From Eledone cirrhosa (taxonomy: Eukaryota > Mollusca > Cephalopoda > Octopoda > Eledonidae): a stretch of 64,000 nucleotides of DNA. Positions 41,373 to 52,500 of the stretch are shown here, piece by piece. Within the stretch, counting starts at the first letter, position 1. Each line of letters starts with the position of its first letter. The translations under genes and the position numbers were made by a program. The DNA lies in NCBI GenBank assembly GCA_964016885.1, contig OZ024743.1:177233074-177297073 (forward strand). Direction: 5' to 3'. The notes below the pieces were generated by a model that saw only the letters and a program-made list of their open reading frames with translations, had not been told where the DNA came from and made no database searches.

Positions 41373-43192
41373 TATATTAAGACAGGGAGGAAGAAAGAAA
41401 TGGCTTCACTTGTGCTTTCAACAAATTTATTTTCTTCACAAAATCCGAAAATAATTTTTTTCCGGATTAGAAAACATTTTTTTAAAATAAATTTTTTTAT
41501 ATAAATTAAGTTGTTGGTTGTTGGTTAGGTCTTAGGAGTTCTTTGTTAACGTAGGAGGTATTGTTTCGTTTTTAGAAAGACCTTTCACGCTGAGGTGCGC
41601 TTGTCAAACTGATGTGTATGTGGTGTGTTGTTCTATATATAGGGATTTAGCATGTTTGTGGTGTGGTGGGGGTTTTTCTCCCCCTTTAATAAGTGTAGGG
41701 GTGTAAGTGTGTTGAAAAAATGTTAATAGCAGTAATGAGTTGAGACAGTGAGTAGGGTTGGGTGGGGAGAAATGTAGCAAGTGCGGCCTGCCCCGGTCAT
41801 TCTCGAAACATTCCTTTATTCAGGGGAAAAAGCTTTTAGTATTCCTTTGTATCGAGAATGGTCATAGGCAAACCGCACCTGCCAAGCTTGTAAACAATTA
41901 TTTTTTTCTGAAGAATTTTTCTACGTCCATCCCAAAATTAGTCCTTTGTTCAACACACGCATATGTGCGCATATACGTACATACACACACGGGCATATGT
42001 AGGAATATATAGGCACACACCATCAATCACACACCCATGTACATATACCTCCACATACATACATAAAACATATAAAGACACATATAAAACACATATACAC
42101 ATACGTACACACACGAATATGTACTCATACCTCCACATGGGTATATATATACATAAATACATACATATACATACATATACACACATAAAGATACATAACT
42201 AAATATACATATATACACATACACACACATACATGTGTGTGTGTGTATGCATGTATGTGTGAACGGATGTATATATACGGACATATGTATATGTGTGTGT
42301 GTGTGTGTGTATGTGTGTGTGTACACGTGTGTGTGTGTGTATGTGTGTATGTGTATATATGTATATTTAGTTATGTATCTTTATGTGTTTATATGTATGT
42401 ATATGTATGTATGTATATATATATATACCCATGTGGAGGTATGAGTACATATTCGTGTGTGTACGTATGTGTATATGTGTTTTTATATGTGTCTTTATAT
42501 GTTTTTATGTATGTATGTGGATGTATATGTACATGGGTGTGTGATTGATGGTGTGTGCCTATATATTCCTACATATGCCCGTGTGTGTATGTACGTATAT
42601 GCGCACATATGTGTGTGTTGAACAAAGGACTAATTTTGGGATGGACGTAGAAAAATTCTTCAGAAAAAAATAATTGTTTATAAACTTGGCAGGTGCGGTT
42701 TGCCTATGACCATTCTCGATACAAAGGAATACTAAAAGCTTTTTCCCCTGAATAAAGGAATTTTTCGAGAATGACCGGGGCAGGCCGCACTTGCTACATT
42801 TCTCCCGACCCAACCCTACTCACTGTCTCAACTCATTACTGCTATTAACATTTTTTCAACACACCTACACCCCTACACTTATTAAAGGGGGAGAAAAAAC
42901 CCCCACCACACCACAAACATGTTAAATCCCTATATATAGAACAACACACCACATACACATCAGTTTGACAAGCGCACCTCAGCGTGAAAGGTCTTTCTAA
43001 AAACGAAACAATACCTCCTACGTTAACCAAGAACTCCTAAGACCTAACGAACAACTTAATTTATATAAAAAAATTTCTTTTAAACAAATTTTTTCTAATC
43101 CGGAAAAAAATTCTTTTTGGATTTTGTGAAGAAAATAAATTTGTTGAAAGCACAAGTGAAGCCATTTTTTTCTTCCCCCCTGTCTTAATATA
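41373..43192. repeat. 1.82-kb palindrome (giant foldback)
   Basis: Arms of about 900 bp meet near 42283. The outermost pair is tattaagacagggagg at 41375 and cctgtcttaata at 43179. Inner landmarks pair at ctacgtccatcccaaaatta (41920) with taattttgggatggacgtag (42630), and cacatgggtatatatata with tatatacccatgtg near the centre. Arms differ by scattered substitutions and small indels, so it is old and probably not a read artefact. CA/TG tracts fill the central third. No transposase found. An 84-codon frame is present once in each arm because of the symmetry and has no recognised domain beyond a CSKCG motif. Confidence 0.9.
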
Positions 43193-43206
43193 TAAATATA
43201 TATATA

Positions 43207-43400
43207 TAGGAACGAGTAGGAACCCGACGGCTGAGCTCAAGCCGTTTCGACGGCTAATTCTGGAGTCCAGAATTAGCCGTCGAAACGGCTTGAGCTCAGC
43301 CGTCGGGGTCCTACTCGTTCCTATTACCCACTATACTACCCTAAGTATTGAGTACTTTGGTGCGTTATGGTCCATCTGGTTCCTTACCACATTTCCTTCG
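43207..43400. mobile_element. Hairpin element family E, best-preserved copy
   Basis: Perfect inverted repeat 43209-43321 (ggaacgagtaggaacccgac ... and complement) with an inner hairpin agccgtcgaaacggct. The flank ctatactaccctaagtattg then agtactttggtgc follows, then a TA array. Confidence 0.85.
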
Positions 43401-43541
<141 letters not shown>

Positions 43542-43617
43542 TAAAATAAGGATGACGGAGTATATTTATAAAGAGGAAAATGCGAAGTGTTAGATGTTAG
43601 AATATTTTATTAATTGA

Positions 43618-43668
43618 GCTGTTATACACATTTCCATGATGATGAATATCGCGATTTCTTCAGACAAC
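43618..43668 (-). ncRNA. Hammerhead ribozyme with degenerate helix II
   Basis: Minus strand. Core CTGAAGA (43663-43657) and GAAA (43634-43631). Helix III U-A plus A-U around GTGT. Triplet ATA, cut between 43623 and 43622. Helix I ACAGC with GTTGT, 5 bp including one G-U, a different sequence from family A but pairing in the same place. The 22 nt between CTGAAGA and GAAA do not form a good helix II. (TA)n begins about 80 nt downstream. Confidence 0.55.
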
Positions 43669-43689
43669 AACATTGAATAAAAGGTAACA

Positions 43690-44100
43690 TTTCCGAGGCA
43701 ATTATGGGAGGAAGTGAGCATACTAAAAGAAAATGTATGCTTTTGCTTTGGATGTCCGCTTCCTTCAGAAGAGGATCATAGTTATTAGAGCGTTCGGTAA
43801 TTCTTCCGGCGTTCTGCGATCCGTGTTCAAATCCCGCTTAAGTCTACTTTGACTTTCATCTGTACGAAAGAGTTTACAAGCCCACTCTAGGTAGAGCCCT
43901 CAATCCTTTAATCTGCCGCAACTTTGATATTCCGCTGGATCACAGAAGTGCGAATTTGTTTCGCGCGACTGCTCAGCACCATTCGTAACTTGGCGGCTGT
44001 TTTCAATCAATCGCAGCATATCAACTTTTTCGCCGATAGTAAAGGCTTGTCAATGAGATAGGCGCGTAAGTCCACCACAATATTTTATATATATATATAT
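43690..44100. other. Unassigned, with a SINE fragment inside
   Basis: Contains a partial sense SINE at about 43785-43885 (gtgttcaaatcccgcttaag, ctttgactttcatctgtacg). The rest is unrecognised. Confidence 0.5.
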
Positions 44101-44207
44101 AACAGAGAGAGAGAGCGAGAGAGAGAGCGAGAGAGAGAGAGAGCGAGAGAGAGAGAGCGAGAGAGGGAGAGAGAGAGAGAGAGAGAGATGGAGAGAGAGA
44201 GAGAATT
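44101..44207. repeat. (GA)n tract
   Basis: GA with regular CGA interruptions. Confidence 0.95.
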
Positions 44208-44219
44208 ATATATAGAAAT

Positions 44220-44432
44220 TAAGATTTAACATTAGGCATAGCTGTATACAAATATGAATAGTAATTTCGTATTTCTAAAGAAACACGGTATGTTTACCGG
44301 TAACAATTTAGAAAGCCGTAGCTATGCACAAAACACCGAGGCTAACGCCCTCTGATTGTGTCCAGTAGAAGCAAGGGAGACAATCATCGATGGATTTCGG
44401 ACTTGACTGGTCCTCATCAGTACTTGCGACTG
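44220..44432 (-). mobile_element. Family D element with hammerhead-like core, copy 1
   Basis: Minus strand: CTGATGA (44420-44414), a flush 4-bp hairpin GGAC-CAGTCAA-GTCC, GAAA (44398-44395). Core and helix II are perfect. Helix I and a matching cleavage triplet were not convincingly found. A second copy lies 320 bp to the right. Confidence 0.5.
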
Positions 44433-44544
44433 CTGGACTTGAAAACAGTCAAGAATATATAGTTTTCTCGTTTGTGTAAATGAGGTGATTAATCTCATTT
44501 GTATATGAAGCTGTATAAGTTGGCTCAACTTATAATAGAATAGA

Positions 44545-44750
44545 ATTAGGAATTAGCTTCAGGAATAGCTGTATACAGATGTGTATGGAAATTTCGTATT
44601 TCTAAAGAAACGTGGTATGTCGACAGCTAAACATTGAGAAACCCGTAGCTATGTACAAAACACTGGGTCTAATGCCCTCTGGTGGTGCCCAGCAGAAGCA
44701 AAGGGGACAATAATTGATGCCTTTCGGACTTAACTGGTCCTCATCAGGAC
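44545..44750 (-). mobile_element. Family D element with hammerhead-like core, copy 2
   Basis: Minus strand: CTGATGA (44747-44741), GGAC-CAGTTAA-GTCC, GAAA (44725-44722). Same orientation and about 80% similar to copy 1 by eye (shared ttcgtatttctaaagaaac). Confidence 0.5.
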
Positions 44751-44769
44751 GATCCCACCCACATTTATA

Positions 44770-44800
44770 CACATACACACATAATATATATATATATGCA

Positions 44801-44849
<49 letters not shown>

Positions 44850-44880
44850 GCGTGTGTATGTGTGTGTGTGTGTGTGTGTG
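44770..44880. repeat. (TA)-(TG)n microsatellite
   Basis: Short TA run then about 35 TG units with CG interruptions. Confidence 0.95.
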
Positions 44881-44937
44881 CCACATTGTTTCACAATTTC
44901 CAGCACAATAAAAATAAGACTACTAATAATGATAATG

Positions 44938-45126
44938 GTTTTTGATTTAGGCACAAGGCCAACAATGTTGGGGGAAGGGAAGGTCAATTACGACCCCAAT
45001 GTGTGACTGGTACTTTATTTTATTGACCCCATAAGGATAAAAGGCAAAGCTAACCTCGGTGGGATTTGAACTCAGAACGTAAATGCCGCAAAGCATGTTA
45101 CCCGACACTCAACCAATACTGCCAAG
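44938..45126 (-). mobile_element. tRNA-derived SINE (octopus type)
   Basis: Reverse copy. Head partly deleted (gtaaatgccgcaaagcatgt). Confidence 0.85.
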
Positions 45127-45275
45127 GAAGGGAGAAGTCAATTAAATCGACACCAGTAAGTGATTAATACTCTTCTTTATCGATCTCAGTATGATAAAAA
45201 GCAAAGTTGACTTTGGCGAGATTTGATCCCAGAACGTAAAGTGACGGAATAAATACCGCAATGATGATATGGCCA
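45127..45275 (-). mobile_element. tRNA-derived SINE, diverged, tandem to the previous
   Basis: ggagaagtcaattaaatcga ... tatcgatctcagtatgataa ... gcgagatttgatcccagaac. Head lost. Confidence 0.75.
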
Positions 45276-45922
45276 CAGTTATTTGCCTGCGTGGTCTATC
45301 TCTCACAGTATTGTTCAATATAGGATCAATTCTTCCTTTCAATATACTTATCCGTATTCTGTCGACGTGGGATGGTCAAAATGTTTCAATTTCGATTTTC
45401 TATCCTCAGGAAAGATAACAATAAAGCGATGGAGTAACAATACTTTCTTTATTGAAAGTTTTACATATCCAAATTTTATAAATTAGGTAGAAAAAAATAA
45501 AAATGAATAGAGATGAAAATCAATGGACACGATAAAAACTCGTGTAGTATTTTAAATAGAATCATAAATTGGAGGAATATACTAATAATCGATATAAGCA
45601 TATGTTGTTTTTTTTAATCATAGCATTAGGAACATCGTTGTATTCAACACAACCAGCATCCATTCACAGTAATCCTAGTAGTCGATATGATCGTAAGCTT
45701 CAGCAATAACTTCCACTGCCTCCCTCATCCCCATCCTTCCTTCTTTTTATACAATTGTCTCATCTCCTCTTCCACTACCTCTTACTCCCAACCACTGTCG
45801 TCATCATGATCATCATCATCATCGTTATCGTCAACATTTGACATAAGGTAAACCGTATGGAACTATATCTAAAGGTGACTATATCGACTGTAGTAATTGT
45901 TTGGTACTTTATTTTATCAATC
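45276..45922. other. Unassigned sequence
   Basis: (ATC)n run near 45806-45830. No gene recognised. Confidence 0.4.
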
Positions 45923-46070
45923 TGGTGGCGGTGGATTGGCAGCATCCGTAGAGTTTTGGACGACATGATTTGTGGTATATAGTTACGTCCCCTTACGTTC
46001 TGGGGTTAGCTTTGCTTTTTATCCTTACAGGGCCGATAAAATAAAGTACCAGTAACGCACTGGGATCGAA
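45923..46070 (+). mobile_element. tRNA-derived SINE with internal deletion
   Basis: ggcggtggattggcagcatc head, truncated B-box region (gttctggggttagctttgc), then body. Confidence 0.8.
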
Positions 46071-46500
46071 CAAGACTTAATACTATAAGGCTGTATACCT
46101 GGTTCTCTACCAATTCTACTGGCGTCAGCACAAAGTGCTTATGTCACTTACCAATAGTCTGGATCAAGAGAGATATAAGGAATTCCAAAGACGAATGCAA
46201 CAAACATCAGTAGTCAAGTTTGTAAGAGAGAAAAGCCACCTAACACAGTTGAAAATGACACAAATTTTGGGCTATGCAGTTTGACCTGGGTGAAAGGTTT
46301 CAGCTTCAGTAGATAACCCAAACATACCTATTACCAGATGTAGATCACCGTCTAGAAAGGAGAAGAGGATAATTCTGATTGAACTAACAATCACTCGAGA
46401 AGAAAAATGCGGTCACACCTTTGAGCGTAAGAGTGCCAAGTAGCAAGACGTAGGACTAAAAGCAAAGAAATACAACAAAACAACAACAATAATAATAATT
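46071..46500. other. Unassigned sequence
   Basis: The text ctggatcaagagagatataa ... gaattccaaagacgaatgc could be coding-derived, but no open frame or domain is recognised. Confidence 0.35.
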
Positions 46501-46698
46501 GTTTTTACTTTAGGCACAAGGCCAGCAATTTTGGGGGAGGGAAAGTCGATTAAATCAACCCCAGCTTTATTTTATTGACTCCCTTAAGATGAAAGCGAAG
46601 GGTAACCTCGGCAGGATTTGGACTCAGAACGCAAAGAGCCGTAACTATATGCCACAAAACGTGTTGTCTGAAGCTCTACTGATTCTGCCAATTTAATA
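46501..46698 (-). mobile_element. tRNA-derived SINE (octopus type)
   Basis: Reverse copy with the gtcgattaaatcaacccc body variant and a head ending gattctgccaattt. Confidence 0.85.
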
Positions 46699-47672
46699 AT
46701 AACGATGATGATGATCATCATGCTAATGACGATTTCTTTATTAACCACAAAGTCCAGAATGACACCATGTGGCTTTACACGAAAACGTGTAAAAAAGGTG
46801 AAATATCAAACGCAAAAACAAAAAGAAATTTCCCGAATAAGGGAAACCTCCTTACCATTCAGTAGTTGTACTGTGTTACTACTTCTGTCAACTATTTCTG
46901 AAGAAGAACGGCTGGAGGATAATTCATGATATCTTCCGCTCCGTCGGAACTGTGTTGGATTAAACAACAACACTGCTGTTATGAAAATTATCAAACCTAT
47001 CATTACCATCAATACGAAAGAGTCCCCGGTGAAAAAAGTCTCACACAGGCATTCTACCTGCTAGAAATAACAGATAAACCTCTCTAAAATGATAACCTAC
47101 CGTTACCGGAAGGAAACGACACACTGAACAATTAATATCGAGATAGACACCTCAGTTTCTCAGTCAGTCTTGGTTTATGTGTAAACAACTACAACATCAT
47201 ATTTCTTGTTCTTATAATTTTATCAAAATATTAATGAGAATAATTAAACAAAGATTAATCACTTTAAATCAAGTTTAATTCACATTCAAATAAAATATTA
47301 TACAATTATATAAATCCACTATAACAAGGACACATTAGAACTAAATAAATGTAAATATGAATTCTATATATATTTCTTATTTGATTTATACATTTAGCTT
47401 ATTGGTTTGCAAGTAAACAAGTAAACAATAATTATATTGAAGATAATGAGAGTGTACTTAATACTACGAGAAAAACATATGTAAATAATTAATGATATTT
47501 AATAGAAACAAAAGATCAATGAATATTAATTTAATCTAAATAGAAGTAATATATATTCATAAACTGTTGTCGTTTTACATGACTTTTTATGATGAAGATT
47601 TGTAGTTCAGAAACATACACAGATTATATTTGTGATAATGATAATGATATTATTAGTTATTATTATTATTAA
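46699..47672. other. Unassigned AT-rich sequence
   Basis: Frames at 46705-46929 (plus) and 46806-47012 (minus) overlap each other and show no recognised domain. Confidence 0.4.
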
Positions 47673-48615
47673 GGCGGTGGATTGGCAGTATCGGACACCA
47701 TGCTTTGCAGCATATAGTTACGGCCCTTTCTGATTTGAGTTCAAATCCCGCCGAGGTTAACTTTGCCTTTCAGGCTCACGGGGTCGATAAAATAAAGTAC
47801 CAGTAACGTCCTGGGGTTGATTTAATCGACTTTACCCTCCCTCCAAATTTGCTGGCCTTGTGCCTATATAAGAAACCATTATTATTATTTAAAGACTTTG
47901 CCTTTCATCCTTACGAGGTCGATAAAATAAAGTACCAGTAATGCACTGGTAATTGCTGGCCTTGTGCCAAATGTAGAAACAATTATTTAAAGGTGGTAGA
48001 GCGGTGGATTGGAAGTATAGGTAGAGAGTTGGACAATATACTTTGCAGCATAGAGTTTACGACCTTTTACATTCTAAGTTCGAATCCCGCCTAAATAAGC
48101 GTTGCCTTTCATCCCTACGTAGACGATAGAATAAAGTACCAATAACGCAATGGGGTCGATTTAATCAACTTTCCCCTCCCCCAAAATTGTTGGTCTTGTT
48201 CCTAAATCAGAAACCATTATTAACATTTCAGGGTGGTAAAGGTGGTGATTTGGCAGTGTCCGTAGCGGGTCGGACGCCATGATTTGAAGCATAGAGTTAC
48301 GCCTCTTTACGGTCTGAGTTCAAATCCCGCCGAGGTTAACTTTGCCTCTCATCCTTACGGTGTCGATAAATTAAAGTACCAGTAATGCACTGTGATAATT
48401 GCTGGCTTTGTGCCAAAAGTAGAAATTATTCTTTAAGGGTGGTGGATTGCCAGTATTCGTAGAGCATCGGAAAACATTCTTTGCGGTATATAGTTACAAC
48501 CCTGTACGTCATCAGTTCAAATTCCGCCTTTCCTTCTTACGGGGACGATTCAATAAATTACCAGCAACGCACTGGGGGCGATTTAATCGGATTTCTCCTA
48601 CCTCACATTATTATT
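47673..48615 (+). mobile_element. Array of five sense SINE copies
   Basis: Consecutive sense copies at about 47673-47880, 47897-47987 (headless), 47992-48222, 48231-48432 and 48437-48612, separated by short A/T-rich linkers. They differ in body length (with or without the gatttaatcgactttccc insert), so they come from two SINE subfamilies and are not a simple tandem amplification. Confidence 0.85.
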
Positions 48616-48719
48616 ATTATTATTGTTATAATTATTTGTAGTAGTAAATATTTAGTGGCATCATCATTTGCTGGTTGTTGCAATTTTCCGTGTAGAAAAA
48701 AAAATCTTTGCGATTATAC

Positions 48720-49300
48720 ATGTAAAATCATAACAACTAGAACCAGCAGGCCTCGACGTCGGAGACGACAAGCACCCCGACGAAATTACCTTCTTCCTAT
48801 TCGAAGGAGGTAATTCCCTCATCTGGACACATTCTCCGCCTACAACTTAGTCGCCTCGGCCACAGACCCCAGTACTGCAGCTCACAATGCAGAGGACAGG
48901 AAGACATGAAAACACCAGAGTTTGTCCGGCCGCTTCCTCTTCGTACCGGTTACCATCGAGACTTCAGGCGTCCTCGGACCCCTTACTGCCTAGCTCCACC
49001 TTAAAATCGGAACGTTAACAGCCCGTCTGAGGAAAAAACCCTGCGAGGTGGGGGTAGCTGTTGCAGCGGGTGTTGGCTATTATTCGCGGAAATGCTTTTG
49101 TAGTTTTGACCCTGGGATGCAACCCAAACACAGCACCACCCTAGTCTTAGAGACATCACCCTCTCCCTTCCCTTTCCTTTCTTCTGTGGCCGCACAGTCC
49201 TCACTTTTCCCTCCTTTTCCTCTCATTTATGGCATTTATAGCCCTTTCTCCTTTTGTCATACACAGTCATATCTGCTTTTCTTTACCCCTCCACGCTATG
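48720..49300. repeat. GC-rich interspersed repeat, unknown class
   Basis: Contains gaaggaggtaattccctcat, gcagaggacaggaagac and, near 49160-49245, text shared with 33990-34235. It is probably part of a larger transposon. Small frames at 48481-48813 and 49001-49308 show no domain. Confidence 0.5.
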
Positions 49301-49496
49301 TTTGTTGATTGGTTTTGTTATCATATTTCCATCAATATTTGCAATGTTATTCATACAACTGTGAATTGAATTATTGTCTGTAATTCTATTAAGTTATAAA
49401 ATCAATCTTAATTTATAGTAAAAATTTTAAAAACATATTCACAAATTTAAAAGTTAATAATAATCGTGCCGAAAAAACCTGTCAAATTAAAATAAT

Positions 49497-49676
49497 TGTT
49501 TCTATTTTTGGCACAAGGCCAGCAATTATCCCTGTGCATTACTGGTACTTTATTTTATCGACCCCGTAAGGATGAAAGGCAAAGTTAACCTCGGCGGAAT
49601 TTGAACTAAGACCGTAAAGGGGCGTAAATCTATGATGCAAAGCATCACTCCGACCCTCTACCGATACTGCCAATGT
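49497..49676 (-). mobile_element. tRNA-derived SINE (octopus type), full length
   Basis: Close to consensus reverse copy. Confidence 0.9.
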
Positions 49677-49957
49677 CTTATACTAAACGAGGGGTCGCGG
49701 GTTGTTCGCGATACATTTCTTTAAAAAAATATAAAATGAGATTTCAAAAGTTTGGGAAGATCTGGATTAAGGAATAACGTGTTAGGATTCTTTAGTCTTT
49801 TATTATTTTTTTGTTTTAAATCATTTTTTTTTTTTACATTCATCAAACATGGTACTTAGTTTTTAACAAACACACTGGTCTGTTGGGACCATGAGGTAGC
49901 GTACGCCTGGGGTCTGCTCGGCGGAAAGTTTTAAAATTAGTAGCTTCAAGGTTTTTA
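49677..49957. other. Unassigned sequence
   Basis: Nothing recognised. Confidence 0.4.
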
Positions 49958-50152
49958 ACTATGAAAAATAGTCTAGGATGAGCATATAAGCCTCTGGAGA
50001 CAAACTGCGTACAATGTCACCCGTGGATCTGGAATCCACACTTTCAATCACTACATTGCAGTTGTGGGTTCGAGTCCCACGGGTGGCGCTGTATATATTT
50101 CTTCCGTATCCAGAGGCTAAGAGGCAATTTAGACTATTTTTCATAATCAAAA
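49958..50152 (+). mobile_element. tRNA-like structure inside terminal inverted repeats
   Basis: The core 50015-50086 can fold like a tRNA: 7-bp acceptor gtcaccc/gggtggc, D stem gga/tcc with GG in the loop, T arm gtggg-ttcgagt-cccac with a perfect B box. The anticodon arm is irregular (caat/attg with a 6-nt loop), so a functional tRNA is unlikely. Imperfect inverted repeats of about 36 bp flank it (atgaaaaatagtcta at 49961 and tagactatttttcat at 50131). Confidence 0.45.
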
Positions 50153-50269
50153 ACATTGAAGCTAATAACTTTGAAATTCATTATTTTGATATATGTTTCA
50201 GTATACCGACTCTAATCTTTCAGGTCGAATCACAACTCCCAAGAAAATCTTTCCTAATATATATATATA

Positions 50270-50890
50270 GAGAGAGAGATGGAAAAAATGAAATTTCATT
50301 TCTCACTCTTAGTACGGCTGATATAAGTATGTATACGTACATACATATATGTATATAGACGTACAGTAGTATGTATATACATACATACATGCACACATAT
50401 ATATATATATGTACGTATGGGTTTACCCAACATTTATTATAATGTTCGGTTTGTTTGTAAACAAACAGCCCGAATTAAGCCGTACAGTGTTCGGCAACTA
50501 TCGTTTCCCTTTTGTTCAACACTGACAAAGGAACGATGCCTAACTCATTCGATATTCAAATTAGGCTACTCAGCCGTTAATATGCATAAGGAAAGTATAT
50601 ACTTTCAAACGTTCAATCGATTGGTAGGAAGGTATACGGTGCTGATGACAGCTAAGAAGCTAGAAACTAGTTCATCGTTCCTTTGTCAGTGTTGAACAAA
50701 AGGGCAACGATGGTCGCCGAACACTGTACGGCTTAATTCGGGCTGTTTGTTTACAAACAAACTGAACATTATAATAAATGTTCAGTAAACCCATACGTAC
50801 ATATATATATGTGTGCATGTATGTATGTATATACATACTAGTCTACGTCTGTATACATATATGTATGTATGTATACATACTTATATATAT
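50270..50890 (+). mobile_element. Long-inverted-repeat element with hammerhead
   Basis: Arms of about 215 bp (50320-50540 and 50672-50890; for example acagcccgaattaagccgta with its complement) around a unique core of about 130 bp that contains the ribozyme 50636-50678. Both outer ends reach TA-rich sequence. Confidence 0.85.
50636..50678 (+). ncRNA. Hammerhead ribozyme, compact (43 nt)
   Basis: Helix I ACGGTG (50636-50641) with CATCGT (50673-50678), 6 bp with one G-U. Core CTGATGA (50642-50648). Helix II AGCT/AGCT with loop AAGA (50650-50661), plus a C-A mismatch at its base. GAAA (50663-50666). Helix III C-G plus A-U around a 2-nt loop TA. Triplet GTT (50670-50672), cut after 50672. Same layout as 62652-62696, with different paired sequences. 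Confidence 0.7.
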
Positions 50891-50995
50891 ATATAAGAAT
50901 ATATATATATATATATGTGTGTGTGTGTAAAAGGTAAACAGAAATAACAACACAATCGGTACAGTATATGGAAGGAATATATTAGGTTAACGCTT
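50891..50995 (-). mobile_element. TA/TG array and truncated family B element
   Basis: atatattaggttaacgcttg and caacacaatcggtacagtat are the reverse of the family B tail at 7990-8040. The hammerhead-like part is missing. Confidence 0.6.
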
Positions 50996-51252
50996 GAACT
51001 AGCAGGAATATATATACTAATTTTTTTATTTTATATTACGAAAAAACATGCTCGCGCTATAAAAACCTTTGTGTGGGCTGCAGGTGAGCTTATAAAGGGC
51101 CGCATGTGACCCTCGGTCCGCATGTTTGACATGCCTGATCTACTTATTCATACACACACACACACATACACAATCTCCCTCACACACACACATCGTTTGA
51201 AGCACTCAATGCTGTCACGAGGTCCATCTCTTGTTTTGTTGTTTTCCAGTGT

Positions 51253-51255
<3 letters not shown>
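50996..51255. other. Unassigned sequence with CA runs
   Basis: Nothing recognised. Confidence 0.4.

Positions 51256-51312
<57 letters not shown>
51256..51312. repeat. (TA)n array
   Basis: Pure TA. Confidence 0.95.
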
Positions 51313-51314
<2 letters not shown>

Positions 51315-51868
51315 GATAACAAGTTATCGTTATAGGTAATCTTGTTAGAGGTTGTGAGTGCTCTGCGTCGGGGATAGTTTTAACGTACGGCTTTTTTTGA
51401 CTCAACAAGATGCTTCCATAGTTATGCAGCGAGTTCGCGGTAATTTCTATTGGAGTAATAATAGTTAAAGAATTAAGATTAACAAGTACTGACAATTGTT
51501 TCGTTGATCATGTGGGTCCAGAGTTCGCTAATCGCTTGAGGTTGCCAATCTCCAATACATTATTCACCTCTAGTCAACACATCAGAGTACGTAGATATGA
51601 AAGTAATTCACTCGAGGCAAGACTTATATAGAAAAATAGCGTATAATTAAAACAATAACATCAATAATAAAATAGCGTATAATCTAAACAATAAGATCAA
51701 TAATAATACATGTATGGTAAAGAGGTAGAGAAGTTACAGATGTAAAAAGTAAAACTAAAAGTAAAATATAAGATAGGGTACATTAAAAAGTAAGAAAAAG
51801 AGAGAATGGAAAATATAAAGAGATAAACAAATAAATAGGCTTCCTTCTCCATTGTTTGAGACGAGGAA
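51313..51868. other. Unassigned, with hammerhead-like fragment
   Basis: At 51487-51506 the minus strand reads GAAACAATTGTCAGTACTTG, resembling GAAAC-loop-GTC plus helix I, but no CUGANGA lies at a suitable distance. gggataacaagttatcgtta (51313) matches the reverse of 30607-30635. Confidence 0.35.
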
Positions 51869-52081
51869 GGGTGGCGGATCGGCATTACAGGTAGAGCGCC
51901 GAACAATATGTTTTGAGACATATAGCTACGTTCTGAGTTCAAATCCCACCGATGTTAGCTTTACTTTTAATCCTTACAGGTTCGATAAAAATAAAATACC
52001 AGTAACGCACTGGAGACCATTTAATCGACTTTCTACTCCCCACCTAATCGTTGGGCTGGTGCCTAAATCAGAGACCATTAT
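51869..52081 (+). mobile_element. tRNA-derived SINE (octopus type)
   Basis: Sense copy with the long body variant, ending ggtgcctaaatcagagacca. Confidence 0.85.
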
Positions 52082-52092
52082 TATTGAAGACC

Positions 52093-52305
52093 TTAGGGCG
52101 GGGGTTTGGCAGTATCGGTAGAGCGTCAGTCAACATGCGTTGCGGCATATAGTTACGTTCCTTTACGTTCTGAGTTCAAATCCCGCCGAGATTAGCTTTG
52201 ACTTTCATCCTTACAGAGTCAATAAAAATAAAATACCAGTAACTCAAATGATTTTTCCACCCGCAAAAATTGTGGCCTTGTGTCTAAATTAGATTTCATC
52301 CTTAT
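52093..52305 (+). mobile_element. tRNA-derived SINE, tandem to the previous
   Basis: gggggtttggcagtatcggt head, B box gagttcaaatcccgccgaga, body and tail gtggccttgtgtctaaatta. Confidence 0.85.
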
Positions 52306-52500
52306 TAAAGACCTTCCTTCTTTAAATTTAAATATCTGATCGTTATGTTTTGAAGCACAGCAGGAATTCGTTTGATCTTTTGGTTGTGTTCTTGTAAAAG
52401 TCTTTAGCACTCTTTGATAGTTGTGAGAATTTGAACGGAGATAAGTCAATGACAGAGGAATCCAATGGTATCACCGCTTTTGAAATCATCTTTATTCCTT
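52306..52500. other. Unassigned sequence
   Basis: Nothing recognised. Confidence 0.4.

Noticed and set aside
41758..42813. 84-codon frame with a CSKCG motif present in both arms of the giant palindrome
   Set aside because: It is duplicated only because the arms are inverted copies. No family resemblance, and it runs into CA repeats.
43207..43321. Family E hairpin as a hammerhead (GAAAC, 6-bp stem, GUC)
   Set aside because: No CUGANGA precedes GAAA in any copy, and the symmetric palindrome explains the pairing.
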